DNA of 64,000 nt from Corallium rubrum (GCA_964035015.1 OZ036002.1:5894377-5958376); one strand, 5' to 3'; numbered from the stretch's first letter, positions 15,937 to 30,607 are shown. The notes: generated by a model not told the origin, from the letters alone. Numbers and translations are program-made.

Positions 15937-16066
15937 CGGACACCCCTATTAAGCGGACACCTATGTTAAAGGTCCCGGCCATTTCTTTAATAAAACCCTA
16001 TAGTTACAACCCCTATTAAGCGGACACCCCTATTAAGCCGACACCCCTATTAAGCGGACACCCCTA
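15937..16066. repeat. TTAAGCGGACACCCCTA tandem repeats abutting the gap
   Basis: Several direct copies of a roughly 17-bp unit (ATTAAGCGGACACCCCT) run into the N stretch. They are part of the pogo/Tigger-like sequence flanking the nested MITE. Confidence 0.7.
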
Positions 16067-16266
16067 NNNNNNNNNNNNNNNNNNNNNNNNNNNNNNNNNN
16101 NNNNNNNNNNNNNNNNNNNNNNNNNNNNNNNNNNNNNNNNNNNNNNNNNNNNNNNNNNNNNNNNNNNNNNNNNNNNNNNNNNNNNNNNNNNNNNNNNNNN
16201 NNNNNNNNNNNNNNNNNNNNNNNNNNNNNNNNNNNNNNNNNNNNNNNNNNNNNNNNNNNNNNNNNN
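16067..16266. other. Assembly gap (200 N)
   Basis: Exactly 200 N, the look of a fixed-size scaffold gap, so the true distance is unknown. Both the ankyrin gene (from the left) and the anoctamin gene (from the right) lose their 3' exons at this point. Confidence 0.99.
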
Positions 16267-16343
16267 GAAGGAAAATTCGAGTGTAGAATATATACATTTT
16301 AAGACCAAACCGGGAGCAGTTGCGAAAAATGCAACTACACAGG

Positions 16344-16415
16344 CCCTCCGGCAGGAATTGAACCCACGACCTTGCGATTCTAGTGCAATGCTCTGACCAC
16401 TGAGCCACGGAGGCC
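16344..16415 (-). repeat. tRNA-like module (SINE head), left arm
   Basis: Inverted copy of the 16617-16688 module (CCCTCCGGCAGGAATTGAAC...CCACGGAGGC on the + strand), with one base difference in the T arm (AATTCCTG instead of AATTCCCTG). Same interpretation. Confidence 0.7.
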
Positions 16416-16616
16416 GTTGCCGAGAGCTTGATCGCGAGTTCTGTATATATAATGAGGTAGTAATGCCAGGAGAGAATTGGGTATATTATAAGTGATATTG
16501 GGCATTTCACTCGATATCGAGTGAAATGCCCAATATCACTTATAATATACCCAATTCTCTCCTGGCATTACTACCTCATTATATATACAGAACTCATGAT
16601 CAAGCTCTCGGCAACG

Positions 16617-16688
16617 GCCTCCGTGGCTCAGTGGTCAGAGCATTGCACTAGAATCGCAAGGTCGTGGGTTCAATTCCCTGCCGGAGGG
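16617..16688 (+). repeat. tRNA-like module (SINE head), right arm
   Basis: 72 nt with a tRNA layout: GCCTCCG / CGGAGGG acceptor stem, box A-like GTGGCTCAGTGGTCAGAGCA, anticodon arm TTGCA-CTAGAAT-CGCAA and box B-like GGTCGTGGGTTCAATTCC. The anticodon position would read AGA, but there is no long variable arm as a serine tRNA would need. The last anticodon-stem pair (A-C) and one T-arm position mismatch. It is therefore more likely a tRNA-derived SINE head than a working tRNA. It is followed by about 75 bp of tail. Confidence 0.7.
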
Positions 16689-16784
16689 CCTGTGTAGTTG
16701 CATTTTTCGCAACTGCTCCCGGTTTGGTCTTAAAATGTATATATTCTACACTCGAATTTTCCTTCATCCTAAATCCTTAGAACA

Positions 16785-16858
16785 TATATATGTATATATG
16801 TATATATGTATATATGTATATATGTATATATGTATATATGTATATATGTATATATGTA

Positions 16859-16917
<59 letters not shown>

Positions 16918-16980
16918 ATATGTATATATGTATATATGTATATATGTATATATGTATATATGTATATATGTATATATGTA

Positions 16981-17025
<45 letters not shown>

Positions 17026-17148
17026 ATATGTATATATGTATATATGTATATATGTATATATGTATATATGTATATATGTATATATGTATATATGTATATA
17101 TGTATATATGTATATATGTATATATGTATATATGTATATATGTATATA

Positions 17149-17198
<50 letters not shown>
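16785..17198. repeat. TATATG/TA/TATG microsatellite
   Basis: About 410 bp of TATATG hexanucleotides interrupted by TA and TATG runs. The open frames of I/Y/M/C repeats are artefacts. Confidence 0.95.
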
Positions 17199-17200
<2 letters not shown>

Positions 17201-17477
17201 CTGATGAAAGTACTAGTGAAGTTTGAAATATTTCAAGTCACAAAATATTTCTGCAAACTCTTGGCCACGGGCGACGATACTCTGCGACGATATGAAATTT
17301 ATTTTCAAGTGTTTTAAAGTAATGATTTTTCTCAGTGGCCAAAACCACTATCACACTAAAGTTTAAAAACAAAATAAATAAATAAATCACACAAATTGTA
17401 GCGAGGTTTTTAGTAACAAAAACTGACGTTTCCAGCGGAGCCTGGTGAAGGGCCGTCTGATCTAGATACATACTTAC

Positions 17478-20472
17478 CCCAAACTGCATTACCATCTCAA
17501 GATAATCATCAAACTGATCATACTCTTCTAATACTGAATCTGATATAGCCTAAAGTAAACATAATTGTGAAAACATTTTATAAATAACATTAATATGAAG
17601 AGATGTTCATCAGGCTTAAATACCCACAAAAAGTTTCCAGGCAACAGCAACACCAGCACTGACAACACCAATTTATCAGAATTAAATAAAAAGTATTTTA
17701 TTTTATTTATCAGAATTTTATTTCAGTTTTATTTAATTTATCAGAATCATGTACAGTGTAATTACCTGTTCTTGAATTTTTGACATTTTATGCAGTTCAC
17801 CAAATTGTCTCTCCAAGCGCCATTGAGAAATCCGCTCAGTTATAAATGGAATACCTGTTTCAGTTATCAGTCTTCGAAATTCATCTCCTGCAAAAAGTAA
17901 AAAAATAGGCGCACACAGCGTACATATGTCGGAGCGACGGAATCATAGTCAATCGAGATATGGTCTGGAAACTCGGCAAACTTCAAAGTGCCTATAATGA
18001 GCTGTGATTTTATGTTGAACCGTACCTTACACCGTGCACATCCTTTGTTTTAGGTTTATTAATATTTAAATAGCACGGTTGAGTGATTGAACTGAAACGT
18101 TTCTATTGGACAATTTGTTCATTATACTAAAATACAATGTGTTCAGTGACCGTACACCGTGCACAAAAATGCGTAAAGGCGAACAAAAAGATAGACCAAA
18201 GGCTTTAGCTGAGTTTCCAGACCATATCTCGATTGACTATGACGGAATGGAGAGATGGAGGGAGAGAAGGAAGGCAAGCAGGTGATGTCTGGCTTTACCT
18301 CGCTGCGTTGGGATTTGATGAACTGCATATCAGATGTGATATACTTATAAGTTTTATTTTGAGTATAATATATATATATTTCTGTTTTTACAACCAAGCT
18401 GAAATTAAGATAGAAAATCTTACCTCCAAACAAGCCAAGCAACTCTCTACGAAGATTAATAACATCCAGTTGATAGAAAGCAATGTAGAATAAAGGTAAA
18501 AAGCAATCAAATGCCTCAAATGCAACTCTTTTAACAATTAATGATGTACCCCACTCAGATTCTGTTCTGAAAAAATATGAATGTTTAATATGAGTGTTAG
18601 ATAAAGTTAGTATTCTAATAACTTAATAAAATTGTAAGAAAAACGTGTAACTGAAATCATCCTACAGTAGTAAACAAAGCTTTCTTGAAAAAATATTGTT
18701 AGAAATACAACTGCTGTTCATACTTTATTGTAAAACGCTATTTGGGAAGTGTGTATGTGTGTGTGTGTGTGTGGGGGGGGGGGGGATATATATATGTATG
18801 AGGGCTAAATAAATATACTCAAGCCCCTCCAAAAACGCGGTTCTGGTGCATCCTTAATTTTTATAATTTTTTGGGTCTTACAGTAAGGTTTCAAAGTCAG
18901 CTAGGACTAACCTGTGATTTTCAAAATCAGTACATCGACAAGCTATTGTTCTGTAAATTGTGTTAAGAATGTTAATGACAATGGAATGGGCAACTGTTGG
19001 AATGAGGTATCCAAAATAAGGACTATCTGCAGCAAATATGTGACCCTAGTTTTGGTGAGAAAAAACAAATAAAAATACTCAACAGTGTAGTGTAAAAATA
19101 CCACTTCAAAAAATATTTTGCCAATCCTGATCTGAATGAGACAACTGGCTGAGGTTTGAAGCATTCGGCAATTTACTAGTTGGTTACTGTAAGATCCATT
19201 ATGAAAAATAATAATTGATACCTCAAAGTATTAATGCTACAAATATGTCTTCTAAAATCATCAAGTGTATTTTTGAAAAAACACACAATTGTGAGTTTTT
19301 CAAAGACCTCAAATAAACCTGATTGTCCTTTGGACTACAGTGTTATTTGCTAACAAAACTATTTGCTTGCTATATAAACCATTAAATCCCACATTGAGAT
19401 TCTGTGCTATATATAATGCTGTTCTACAGTGGCTATACAGTACAGTAACAGTCATGGTGCCAGTACAGTACAGTAGTGCAGCACAGTAATGGTAATGGTG
19501 CCAGTACAGTACAGGTAATGATACCAGTACAGTATAGCACAGTAATGGTAATGATACCAGTACCAGTGAAGTACAGAGTACAGTCCAGTGCAGACCATGC
19601 AGTGCAGTGGCTAGTGAAGTACAGCACTGTAGTCCTTTGATAAAAAATGACAAAATCAGAGTACAGTACTGGCTATACTTGAGGCAGTTATATATATACA
19701 TATATAACGATACTCGTCGTAAACAAGAAATGCGTCTCATTTACAAACTTGGTACCATTCACCCTCACGGCCTCAATGAGCGATTCTCTTTCATTTAGCT
19801 CACTCCACCCCATATTCCACACCTTTTCCTTAACCTTTTTCTGATGATTTAAATAGTAATTTATAACCTGTTTCTTTGCCTATTTGCAGGTAGCTGACCC
19901 ACAAATTGGGTCAGCACCTGCACACAGGCTAAAATTACATATTAATTTATTTGTTTACTTTGTTTTTATTGGCTTACATGTGTTCACGTGATTCCCATTG
20001 TAGCTCTGCTATAAATACGCGTGACCACATGTGAGTTGTTTACTAATTTCTCCTGACGAAGGGCCTTCGCTCGAAACGTCGAGAAGATTTTTCTCTGTTT
20101 TTCAGGCCAACGTGACTTAACCCTGGTAATATTTGGATTTCAACCGTGGCCGATGCTGTCCTAGAAGCTTTTAACTATATATATATATATATATATTTAT
20201 ATCACGATTGAGTCGGTTTTCTTTGATGTGCCGCGGGATATATACAGGTTATATCCCGTGAATAAATAATTAGATAAAACTTGTGGATATAACTCGAAAA
20301 ATCTTGATCGAAACTCTTCAAAATTGACGAAACCTTGTTCGAAAACCTCCTCAATCGTGATATAAGTCGGTTATATACCTCGAACTTGGGATATAAGTCA
20401 TATATTGACCCTCGGGACCTTCGGCCCCTCGGGTCAATATATGACTTATATCCCGCGTTCTCGGTATATAAC

Positions 20473-20529
<57 letters not shown>

Positions 20530-23500
20530 TTTATATATAATATAAAAACCAACAAAAATAATTATTAATAATAGCAACAATTTTAACAACACAAAAATTA
20601 ATGTACTTACAGGTTCTGCATAATATGCCAATGATGAAAAGTATATTGGACTATGTTTATCCTTAATGTAGCCATTGAGGTTCAAAGAACACAACATAGC
20701 TGCAACAGCTATTACCAACAAAGGCACAGTGAAAATAAAGCTGACAATGTAACGCAGCCATCTTCTCCACTTGGGAAAATACTTTTCTGGTTTTCCTGTA
20801 ACTGGACTTTTCCGTATCACTCCATTAAACTCAGGTCGAATATCATAAGCATCTTTGGAAGCATATGTATTCCATAAATAGGACAATTCAGCCTCATGCC
20901 TTCTCCACATCTGTCAATACAAAAATGTTTTGAATTTATTTTCATATCAAGACAATCACTATAATTGATTACTGACAATTCACGACCACAAGTAAACTTA
21001 AAAAACTTTTTCATGAGAAACTCTGTTTCTATTAGAAAGTAAGCCAAATTCCTACAGCACAATGAAATACATCCAAAAATTAATGTCCAGCCTTCTAGAC
21101 TAGAACCCTGTAGATTTTTATGCAGAAGTTGTTACTTATCATATTTCAAGTCAGGTACAGTAGCAATTAAGTCTTTAATAACAAGTTATTTGGGGTTCTC
21201 ACCACAATAAAAACAACAGCCCAGAGGACCATAAGTAAGGCATAGAATGGAAGAAGAAAATTATCATCAACAGTTATACCAGGATTCCTCCAAAAATAGA
21301 CAAAAATACCAAATACTGCAGGAAAACATAGAGCCCATCTAAAATATGACATCCAAGCAAAATAGAAAGCAATTTCTTCACCTAATTAAGACAACAAAAT
21401 ACACATCATTGTTAGATATCACAAATATTGTAACTTACTATAATTAAATAAGTTTATACCACTGCCAGTTCAATTTTCACTTTTTACCTTATTAATATTA
21501 TAATTACACTTTTCATTCTACATACCAAAATAATCTCTAATATCATCCACAGGACATTCAAACATATTCTTCTTCATTCTTTCCCACAAAAAAGTCTTTT
21601 TTTCATTGTTGTGCAAAGCATTTGCAGATTCTATTATTTGTGGTTTACTATGCTGTAGTGCAATCACAAGACTTTCTTCAATCCCACATAGCTGAACCTT
21701 GTATCTTGACCATGATATCTACATTACATACAAAAATGGTACAATACAGTGGAATTGCTACAGTCATAGGCACCTAAGCGTGTACACTATACCCATCAAA
21801 ACATGTTCTAAGTAAGTCAAAGTTAACCATTTTGAAATTGCCACCAAAGGGTTAGTGAGATGCAAGAGCACATTCATGTGACAATAATTTATAGGTTTGA
21901 ATGCATCGAATGAAAACTTAATATGTTTCCAAGGTAAACATTTGTTAACTTTGACGTTGACGTAATTAAACAATTGTTTTGATGAGTGATGCCCACCTGG
22001 TGTACAATTGCTTACTACAGTTACATAATACTGTACATGTATATGTACTAGCTGTATCACGGCACACAATTTTGTTATTTTTTACTGTAACATGTTATCA
22101 GTCCTTTACATTATACATCATAGGTCCTTGCTTTACATTGTCAGACTGTCTGTCAGTGTACAACTACCTTATGAAAATGTAGTGTACTGAAAATGTACTT
22201 GAATGATCAGTTAACAGTTAGTTCCAGTAACACTTACAGCTTTTGTTGATATTCCAGTGATACAAGAATACACAAGCAATGACTTTTCTGCTGGAGTAAA
22301 AAAGTGATCTACATCGTGTATACCCTCAAACTCATCAAGACATTCCAATGACATTTCTTGCATCATCTATAAACCAACCAAACATTGCTAACTAAAGAGA
22401 TTTTTTGTGTTTAATCATGCACCAATGTGGAAAATGTCATAATATGTAATTATATTGATTACACAATGTTTTTCATATTAGTGTACATGAAACACAAAGT
22501 AATAACCAAAAATATTATAAGAAAGATGAATAAATTAATGCATGAATATCCATTTCTGGATAGAGTTTGAATGCCAGCCCGAAGCAGCTCAAGTCAGCCT
22601 GAATCAGCTCGAGCCAGCCCGAATCAACTTGAGCCAGCCCAAATCAGCTCGAGTCAGCCCGAATCAGCCTGAATCAGCTCGAGTCAGCCCGAATCAGCCT
22701 GAGTCAGCCTGAATCAGCCTGAATCAGCTCGAGTCAGCCCGAATCAGCTCGAGTCAGCCCAAATCAGCTCGAGTCAGCCCAATTCAGCTTGAGTCAGCCC
22801 GATTCAGCCCGATTCTGCTCGAGTCAGCCCGAATCAGCTCGAATCAGCTTGAGTCAGCCCGAATCAACTCGAGTCAGCCCGAATCAGCTCGAGTCAGCCC
22901 GAATCAGCTCGAGTCAGCCCGAATCAGCCTGAATCAGCTCGAGTCAGCCCGAATCAGCTCGAGTCAGCCCGAATCAGCCCGAATCAACTCGAGTCAGCCC
23001 GAATCAGCTCGAGTCAGCCCGAATCAGCTCAAGTCAGCCCAAATCAGCCCAAATCAGCTCGAGTCAGCCCAAATCAGCTCGAGTCAGCCCGAATCAGCTC
23101 AAGTCAGACCGAATCAGCTTGAGTCTGCCCGAATCAGCTCGAGTCAGCCCGAATCAGCTCGAGTCAGCCCGAATCAGCTTGAGTCAGGCCGAATCATCTC
23201 GAGTCAGCCCAAATCAGCTCGAGTCATACCGAATCAGCTCGAGTCAGCCCGAATCAGCTCGAGTCAGCCCAAATCAGCTCGACTCAGGCCGAATCATCTC
23301 GAGTCAGCCCAAATCAGCTTGAGTCAGACCGAATCAGCTCGAGTCAGCCCAAATCAGCTCGAGTCAGACCGAATCAGCTCGAGTCAGCCCGAATCAGCTC
23401 GAGTCAGCCCGAATCAGCTCGAGTAAGCCTGAATCAGCTAGAGTCTGCCCGAATCAGCTTCAGTCAGCCCGAATCAGCTTGAGTCTGCCTGAATCAGCTT

Positions 23501-24440
23501 CAGTCAGCCCGAATCAGCTCGACTCAGCCCGAATCAGCTTGAGTCAGACCGAATCAGCTTGAGCCAGCCCAAATCAGCTTGAGTCAGCCCAAATCAGCTC
23601 GAGTCAGCCTGAATCAGCTCGTCAGCCCGAATCAGCTCAAGTCAGCTCAAATCAGCTTGAGTCAGCCCGAATCAGCTCGAGTCAGCCCAAATCAGCCCGA
23701 ATCAGCTCGAACCAGCCCAAATCAGCTCCAGTCAGCCCGAAACAGCTACAGTCAGCCAAAATCAGCTTGAGTCAGCCCAAATCAGGTCGAGTCAGCCCAA
23801 ATCAGCTACAGTCAGCCCGAAACAGCTACAGTCAGCTCAAATCAGCTTGAGTCAGCCCAAATCAGGTCGAGTCAGCCCAAATCAGCTCCAGTCAGCCCGA
23901 AACAGCTACAGTCAGCTCAAATCAGCTTGAGTCAGCCCAAATCAGGTCGAGTCAGCCCAAATCAGCTCGAGTCAGCCCAAATCAGCCCGAACCAGCCCGA
24001 ATCAGCTCCAGTCAGCCCGAAACAGCTCCAGTCAGCCAAAATCAGCTTGAGTTAGCCCAGCCCAGCCCAAGTGAACTTGAGTCAGCATCATAGTTACTAT
24101 AGTCAATGCGGTGATAATTAACAGCAAATAATTAATAATTACCATCATGTTTTTGCCTTTCTTTGGCTTCCTTAGACCAATGTCCACAGCCTACAAAACA
24201 TTGAAATAAGAGATACTTTATAGAATGGCTACCACAACAATAATAATAGTGATTCAAAATTAAGAATTAATTACCCACCTTGTTGAGAAGAGTATCAAAG
24301 TTCTTGACCCCAATATACACAGTATGTAGTCCTTCATCATCATTAGCTTTACAATCCAACCCTGACGACTTCAAACATTCTATGACTTTCTCTCTAAGTT
24401 TAGGTGAACAACGAGCAGTGAATGTAATAGAATACTCCAT
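17478..24440 (-). CDS. ANO10: Anoctamin/TMEM16 family protein, ANO10-like; 3' end missing
   Basis: Ten exons on the minus strand: 24440-24279, 24190-24143, 22366-22238, 21718-21526, 21381-21203, 20910-20611, 19045-18912, 18566-18424, 17887-17766 and 17549-17478. All junctions are GT-AG and the frame is continuous for 494 codons. The N-terminus (MEYSITFTARCSPKLREKVI...) is cytosolic. Hydrophobic segments follow (MSYFRWALCFPAVFGIFVYF; LPFYALLMVLWAVVFIV; WLRYIVSFIFTVPLLVIAVA; YFGYLIPTVAHSIVINILN; FDCFLPLFYIAFYQLDVINL). Conserved anoctamin text includes ISWSRYKVQLCGIEESLVIA-like helices, WRRHEAELSYLWNT and EEYDQFDDYLEMVMQFG. Anoctamins are ion channels or Ca-dependent phospholipid scramblases; ANO10 acts mostly in intracellular membranes. 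The last exon ends at MQFG|GTAAGT, where the family continues with the final membrane helices (roughly 150-170 residues). None of those exons is visible to the left, where the palindrome and assembly gap lie. ANO10 over other paralogues is by resemblance only. Confidence 0.85.
19440..19620. repeat. CAGTACAGTA / GGTAATGGTGCCAGTA low-complexity tract
   Basis: Irregular tandem of ACAGTA and TAATGGTAATGATACCAG units within an anoctamin intron. ORFs across it are artefacts. Confidence 0.7.
19705..20110 (+). mobile_element. 3' remnant of a Penelope-like retroelement
   Basis: 19705-19798 encodes TRRKQEMRLIYKLGT followed by IHPHGLNERFSF and a stop. This R(R)..EM..IYKL.T..P.GLNER pattern is typical of the C-terminal GIY-YIG endonuclease region of Penelope-like elements. 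About 300 bp of untranslated sequence follows and contains CCTGACGAAGGGCCTTCGCT plus CGAAACGTC at 20052-20081, a motif often found in such 3' regions and resembling a hammerhead core. It is in an anoctamin intron, antisense to the host gene. The element name is an inference from a short peptide. Confidence 0.5.
20203..20480. repeat. Foldback repeat, copy 2 of the 1995-2275 family
   Basis: Starts with the shared GAGTCGGTTTTCTTTGATGT block, then palindromic GATATATAC..GTTATATCCCG. A CCCTCGGGACCTTCGGCCCC core follows, and the left and right parts match as inverted GGGATATAAGTCATATATTG. It is flanked by TA microsatellites. Non-coding, in an anoctamin intron. Confidence 0.65.
20468..20527. repeat. 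TA dinucleotide microsatellite
   Basis: About 60 bp of TA, in the intron between anoctamin exons 6 and 7. Confidence 0.9.
22570..24085. repeat. Decamer/20-bp minisatellite in anoctamin intron 2
   Basis: About 1.5 kb of a 20-bp unit GAATCAGCTCGAGTCAGCCC, itself two related 10-bp units (GAATCAGCTC, GAGTCAGCCC). Scattered C/T, G/A variants and occasional 10-bp phase slips occur, and CAGTCAGCCC/GAAACAGCTA variants cluster after 23700. Open frames through it (SPNQLESARV) are artefacts of the 20-bp period. Confidence 0.95.
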
Positions 24441-24725
24441 GCTGGGGCTTCCATGCAGAACAATTTATAATTATTAAGCAAAATAGCAAAGAGAAGAGCC
24501 TGGGTACGAGAGGGCCAATCAAAAGTGCAACGGCGCAAGGGATGGGTGAGTTAGGTTTACACTGAGAGATTTGTTGTCTTTTTGTTTGAAGTAAATTGCT
24601 TGTTAAAATTATACTAGTAAGATTTAACTGGAATTTTTGCAAAGCCAAGCTCCAGGTGGGAGAGGCAACTCCTACCTTTACCCCCCTTCCCCACCCCCAG
24701 TAGGGGAAGGTTCTGAGAAAGCAAG
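24441..24725. promoter_or_regulatory. Bidirectional promoter region between ANO10-like and MRPS18A-like genes
   Basis: 285 bp separate two divergent start codons. It contains GGCCAATCA (24512-24520), a CCAAT-box/NF-Y-type element, and a G/C-rich patch at about 24655-24735. AAGATGGCGCGG spans the MRPS18A ATG and resembles a YY1 site. No TATA box is obvious. Promoter activity is inferred from the arrangement. Confidence 0.55.
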
Positions 24726-26999
24726 ATGGCGCGGCGCAGTGTTTGTTGTTTATTTGGTTATTCCAAGCGAGTTAATGTTACCTGGCCACTATCAAGAGAA
24801 TGTATTTATGGCCAAAATTATTTTAAGAACATTTTTCAACCCAAATATCTTTCATATTTCATGGAAATAAAATCAAGCAATACTGCTGACAAATACCTAG
24901 CTGGTGAGTGCAATAAAACTTTATATTTATATAAAATAAAATAAAAAGATTTTGTTTTTGATCAAGTTAAAGTAAGGCAGGTAAAAATCAGGAGCAATGA
25001 GAAATAATGATAGCTGTTGCAATTGTTAATGCAAGACAGAGGTGGGGCATGCCACCTACCAGGGGGTTGTCAGATGCACAACTCATTAGCAGGGTTGCCA
25101 GATTGGCTTTTTTTAAGCCAAATTTCTCTAATTTGGCTTGTTTTTACAAGGTTTGGCTTGGAAAAATTTCATTTGGCTTATAACTATTTTTTGGCTTATT
25201 TTTGGCTTTTTTTTCTAAAGAATGGAAAGTCGTCGGTCTTTTCACCATATTTCAGTTTTTCATCGGTTAAAATTTGCCGCTTTGTTGTTTAGAAAGACTA
25301 ATTGTTAAATCTCGGTATAGAGCAGTAGGGATTACCTGATCCGCGAGTTGGATAACCATGGGATAACTATCAACCAATCAGAGACGAATTCTTAATTTAA
25401 AACATCATCACTCATGCCACTGTCTTCGCAGAGGTCTGACCGCATAATTTTTCAAGTTTCAACCAATCATAATTCAAGAATTTTGATCTGTTTAAAACTT
25501 CAGCAGTTGACTCAGTTGACTAAGATGAACTTCTCTTTTTAACCGAGTTTTAAACTGTATACTTGCATGACAGACTTATATGAAATGTTTTGAAATGTGA
25601 AATGTGAGTGTATACCTAAATAAATAATTTAAAAAAATAAGCAAATTTTTAGTTTTTATGTCAGATAAAGTTATAAACTGATTATTTATGGAATACTTGC
25701 ATAATTATTACTGCAATTAGCACTTGGGCCCAGTCCCCCACCTTAATTTTAGAGTTTGGCTTTTTTTGGCTTATTTTGAATATGCGTTTGGCTTATTTTG
25801 GCCCAGAGGACCTGGCACCCCTGCTCATTAGTGCCTTTACCAGAGTGTATAATAATTATTTATCTAATTTTATTAACCCTTTCACACCTACCATGTCAGA
25901 AAGTACCCTTTTGATGAGCACAATTGATAATTTTCTGACATTAAATAACAAAAATGCCGAATAGCAGCATTTATAGGAAGGAAATGGTTAAATTTATAAT
26001 TTGACTTTGTTTTCCTTTTTTTACAGAAGCAATTTACAGTAGAAGTCAGAGCAGCAGTGTTTTAGAAAACTTACCAAAACATCCATCAGGGTGTCCAATC
26101 TGCAGTAGAAATCTCACATTTACATACAAGGTTCTAAAATATTTTGCTGCAAGTACAGCTGTATTACTCATAAATAGTGACTAAGTATATATAGAAATCA
26201 CTGCAACCTGTGATTCCAGGACACTAGCTGTTTAATACTGTATAATATAAGATATCTTTTTCTCCCTCTGAGTGTTTGTAATTATGGTTTTTACCTTGCC
26301 AGGATGTTTTACTGCTATCTCAGTTTGTATCACCAGAAGGGAATATTTTAAATAGAAGAATTACTGGTAAGGTATTACTAATTGCAACTATACTTAAACT
26401 CAGTAACTTGTTCTTAAGAAGTCTCCAGGCAACATGGGACATTCAAGTCTTTATATGTATATACATGTACTGGTACTGTTTTTTTGTTAATAAAACCACT
26501 GGAAGCTGGCAACATCATTTAATAAAACAGTTCACTGTGTGTTCTGGATAAAATACCCTCTACAACACCCCAAAACCGTAGAAAGCAAAATGCAACCAAA
26601 GGCAGTGCACACATGTATATATGCACAAAATGCCTATTTAAATACAGACTATGCTGACACATGTATGTCAATCAAATCTGTACATGTACATTGTTGGCAA
26701 TGCCTTGACAGTATATGTTACTAATTAAGTTCATTTAAATGTACTGGTAATAGGTGTTTGCAGAAAACAGCAAAGAAAACTTGAAAAAGCAATTGAAATA
26801 TCCAGAAGACTAGGTAATAATTATGGAATTACAACCACTTTCATCACCATTGAGTAACAGTGTTAAATAGAGTTATAGAAGTAACAACTGAATATAAACT
26901 CTAACTTAAAATTGTGTGTTTTATGTTGTTCTATAATTAACTCAAGGATTGATCCCAAGAAAACCTCCAGCCCTACTGCAGCAAGAAAAAAATCTTTAA
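24726..26999 (+). CDS. MRPS18A: Mitochondrial ribosomal protein S18A-like (152 aa, five exons)
   Basis: Exons are 24726-24903, 26027-26130, 26303-26366, 26754-26813 and 26947-26999. The frame is continuous with a TAA at 26997. Residues 82-150 carry the bS18m fold signature: CPICSRNLTF.YKDVLLLSQF, then SPEGNILNRRITGVCRKQQR and KLEKAIEISRRLGLIPRKPP. The CPIC at 82-85 and the PRKITGLC-like RRITGVC match the S18A (rather than B or C) branch as I know it. It would be a small-subunit component of the mitochondrial ribosome. The N-terminal 60 residues are divergent and moderately basic (MARRSVCCLFGYSKRV), plausible as a mitochondrial targeting region. The donor after exon 2 (AAG|GTTCTA) is weak. The ATG lies in a YY1-like AAGATGGCG. 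Intron 1 holds a hAT-type MITE. Confidence 0.88.
25090..25823. mobile_element. hAT-type MITE with exact 8-bp duplication
   Basis: The left end CAGGGTTGCCAG and inverted right end CAGGGGTGCCAG are flanked by identical CTCATTAG (25082-25089 and 25824-25831). The 8-bp duplication and CAGGG..G ends fit the hAT superfamily. The interior is rich in TTTGGCTT repeats, with no transposase. It lies in MRPS18A intron 1. Confidence 0.88.
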
Positions 27000-27487
27000 A
27001 AGTCAAAAAAGGAGTATCCAATACCAGCATGCAAGATTACTAGATACTTGTAACTTATAAATAGTTTCACAGTTAATTGATCATAAGTAAGTTATTCTTC
27101 TTTTGATTATTGTGACAAAATCAAGTGCCATTTGCTGCAAATTTGCAGTACTATATTGCAGGTTAGTGTACATTATAAGGAACCAATATTAGACGTAACT
27201 GAACTGCCAGAGCATGGATTAGGAAAAACTCACAAGTGCTTGTAAACAATTTGAGTTTTTAGAATTTAACCTTAAGATTGTTATTTATTAAGTTAAATAT
27301 TAAACAAGAAAAACAATGTTCTACTGCAAGTCTCATTTAGAAAGTGATTTACACCATGTACTGTGACCAAGAATTTTCATTCAGTTATTTAACGAGGCAA
27401 TTATAATACTATAGTACAAATTTGCACATATTAAACTCTTCACAAGTTTAGTTTAGTATTGTGTAGTTGAGTAAAGTACTTAATATT

Positions 27488-30571
<3,084 letters not shown>

Positions 30572-30607
30572 GGCTGTCTTCTTCGATCTTCTGTTATCCC
30601 GTTGCTA

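Larger units (their letters stand above)
16267..16765. repeat. 499-bp near-perfect palindrome with two tRNA-like arms
   Basis: The left half (16267-16515) is an almost exact inverted copy of the right half (16516-16765), with no spacer at the centre (CACTCGATATCGAGTG). Only a few mismatches were noticed (for example GATCGCGAGTT vs AACTCATGATC). It directly adjoins the assembly gap. It may be a real foldback/SINE pair or a palindromic assembly or library artefact. Confidence 0.85.

Noticed and set aside
16344..16688. Functional tRNA genes (AGA anticodon)
   Set aside because: Stem mismatches, no long variable arm for serine, and mirrored placement in a palindrome favour tRNA-derived SINE heads.
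16735..17317. Y/I/M/C-rich ORFs
   Set aside because: TATATG microsatellite.
23119..23770. ORFs of SPNQLESARV repeats
   Set aside because: 20-bp minisatellite in an intron.
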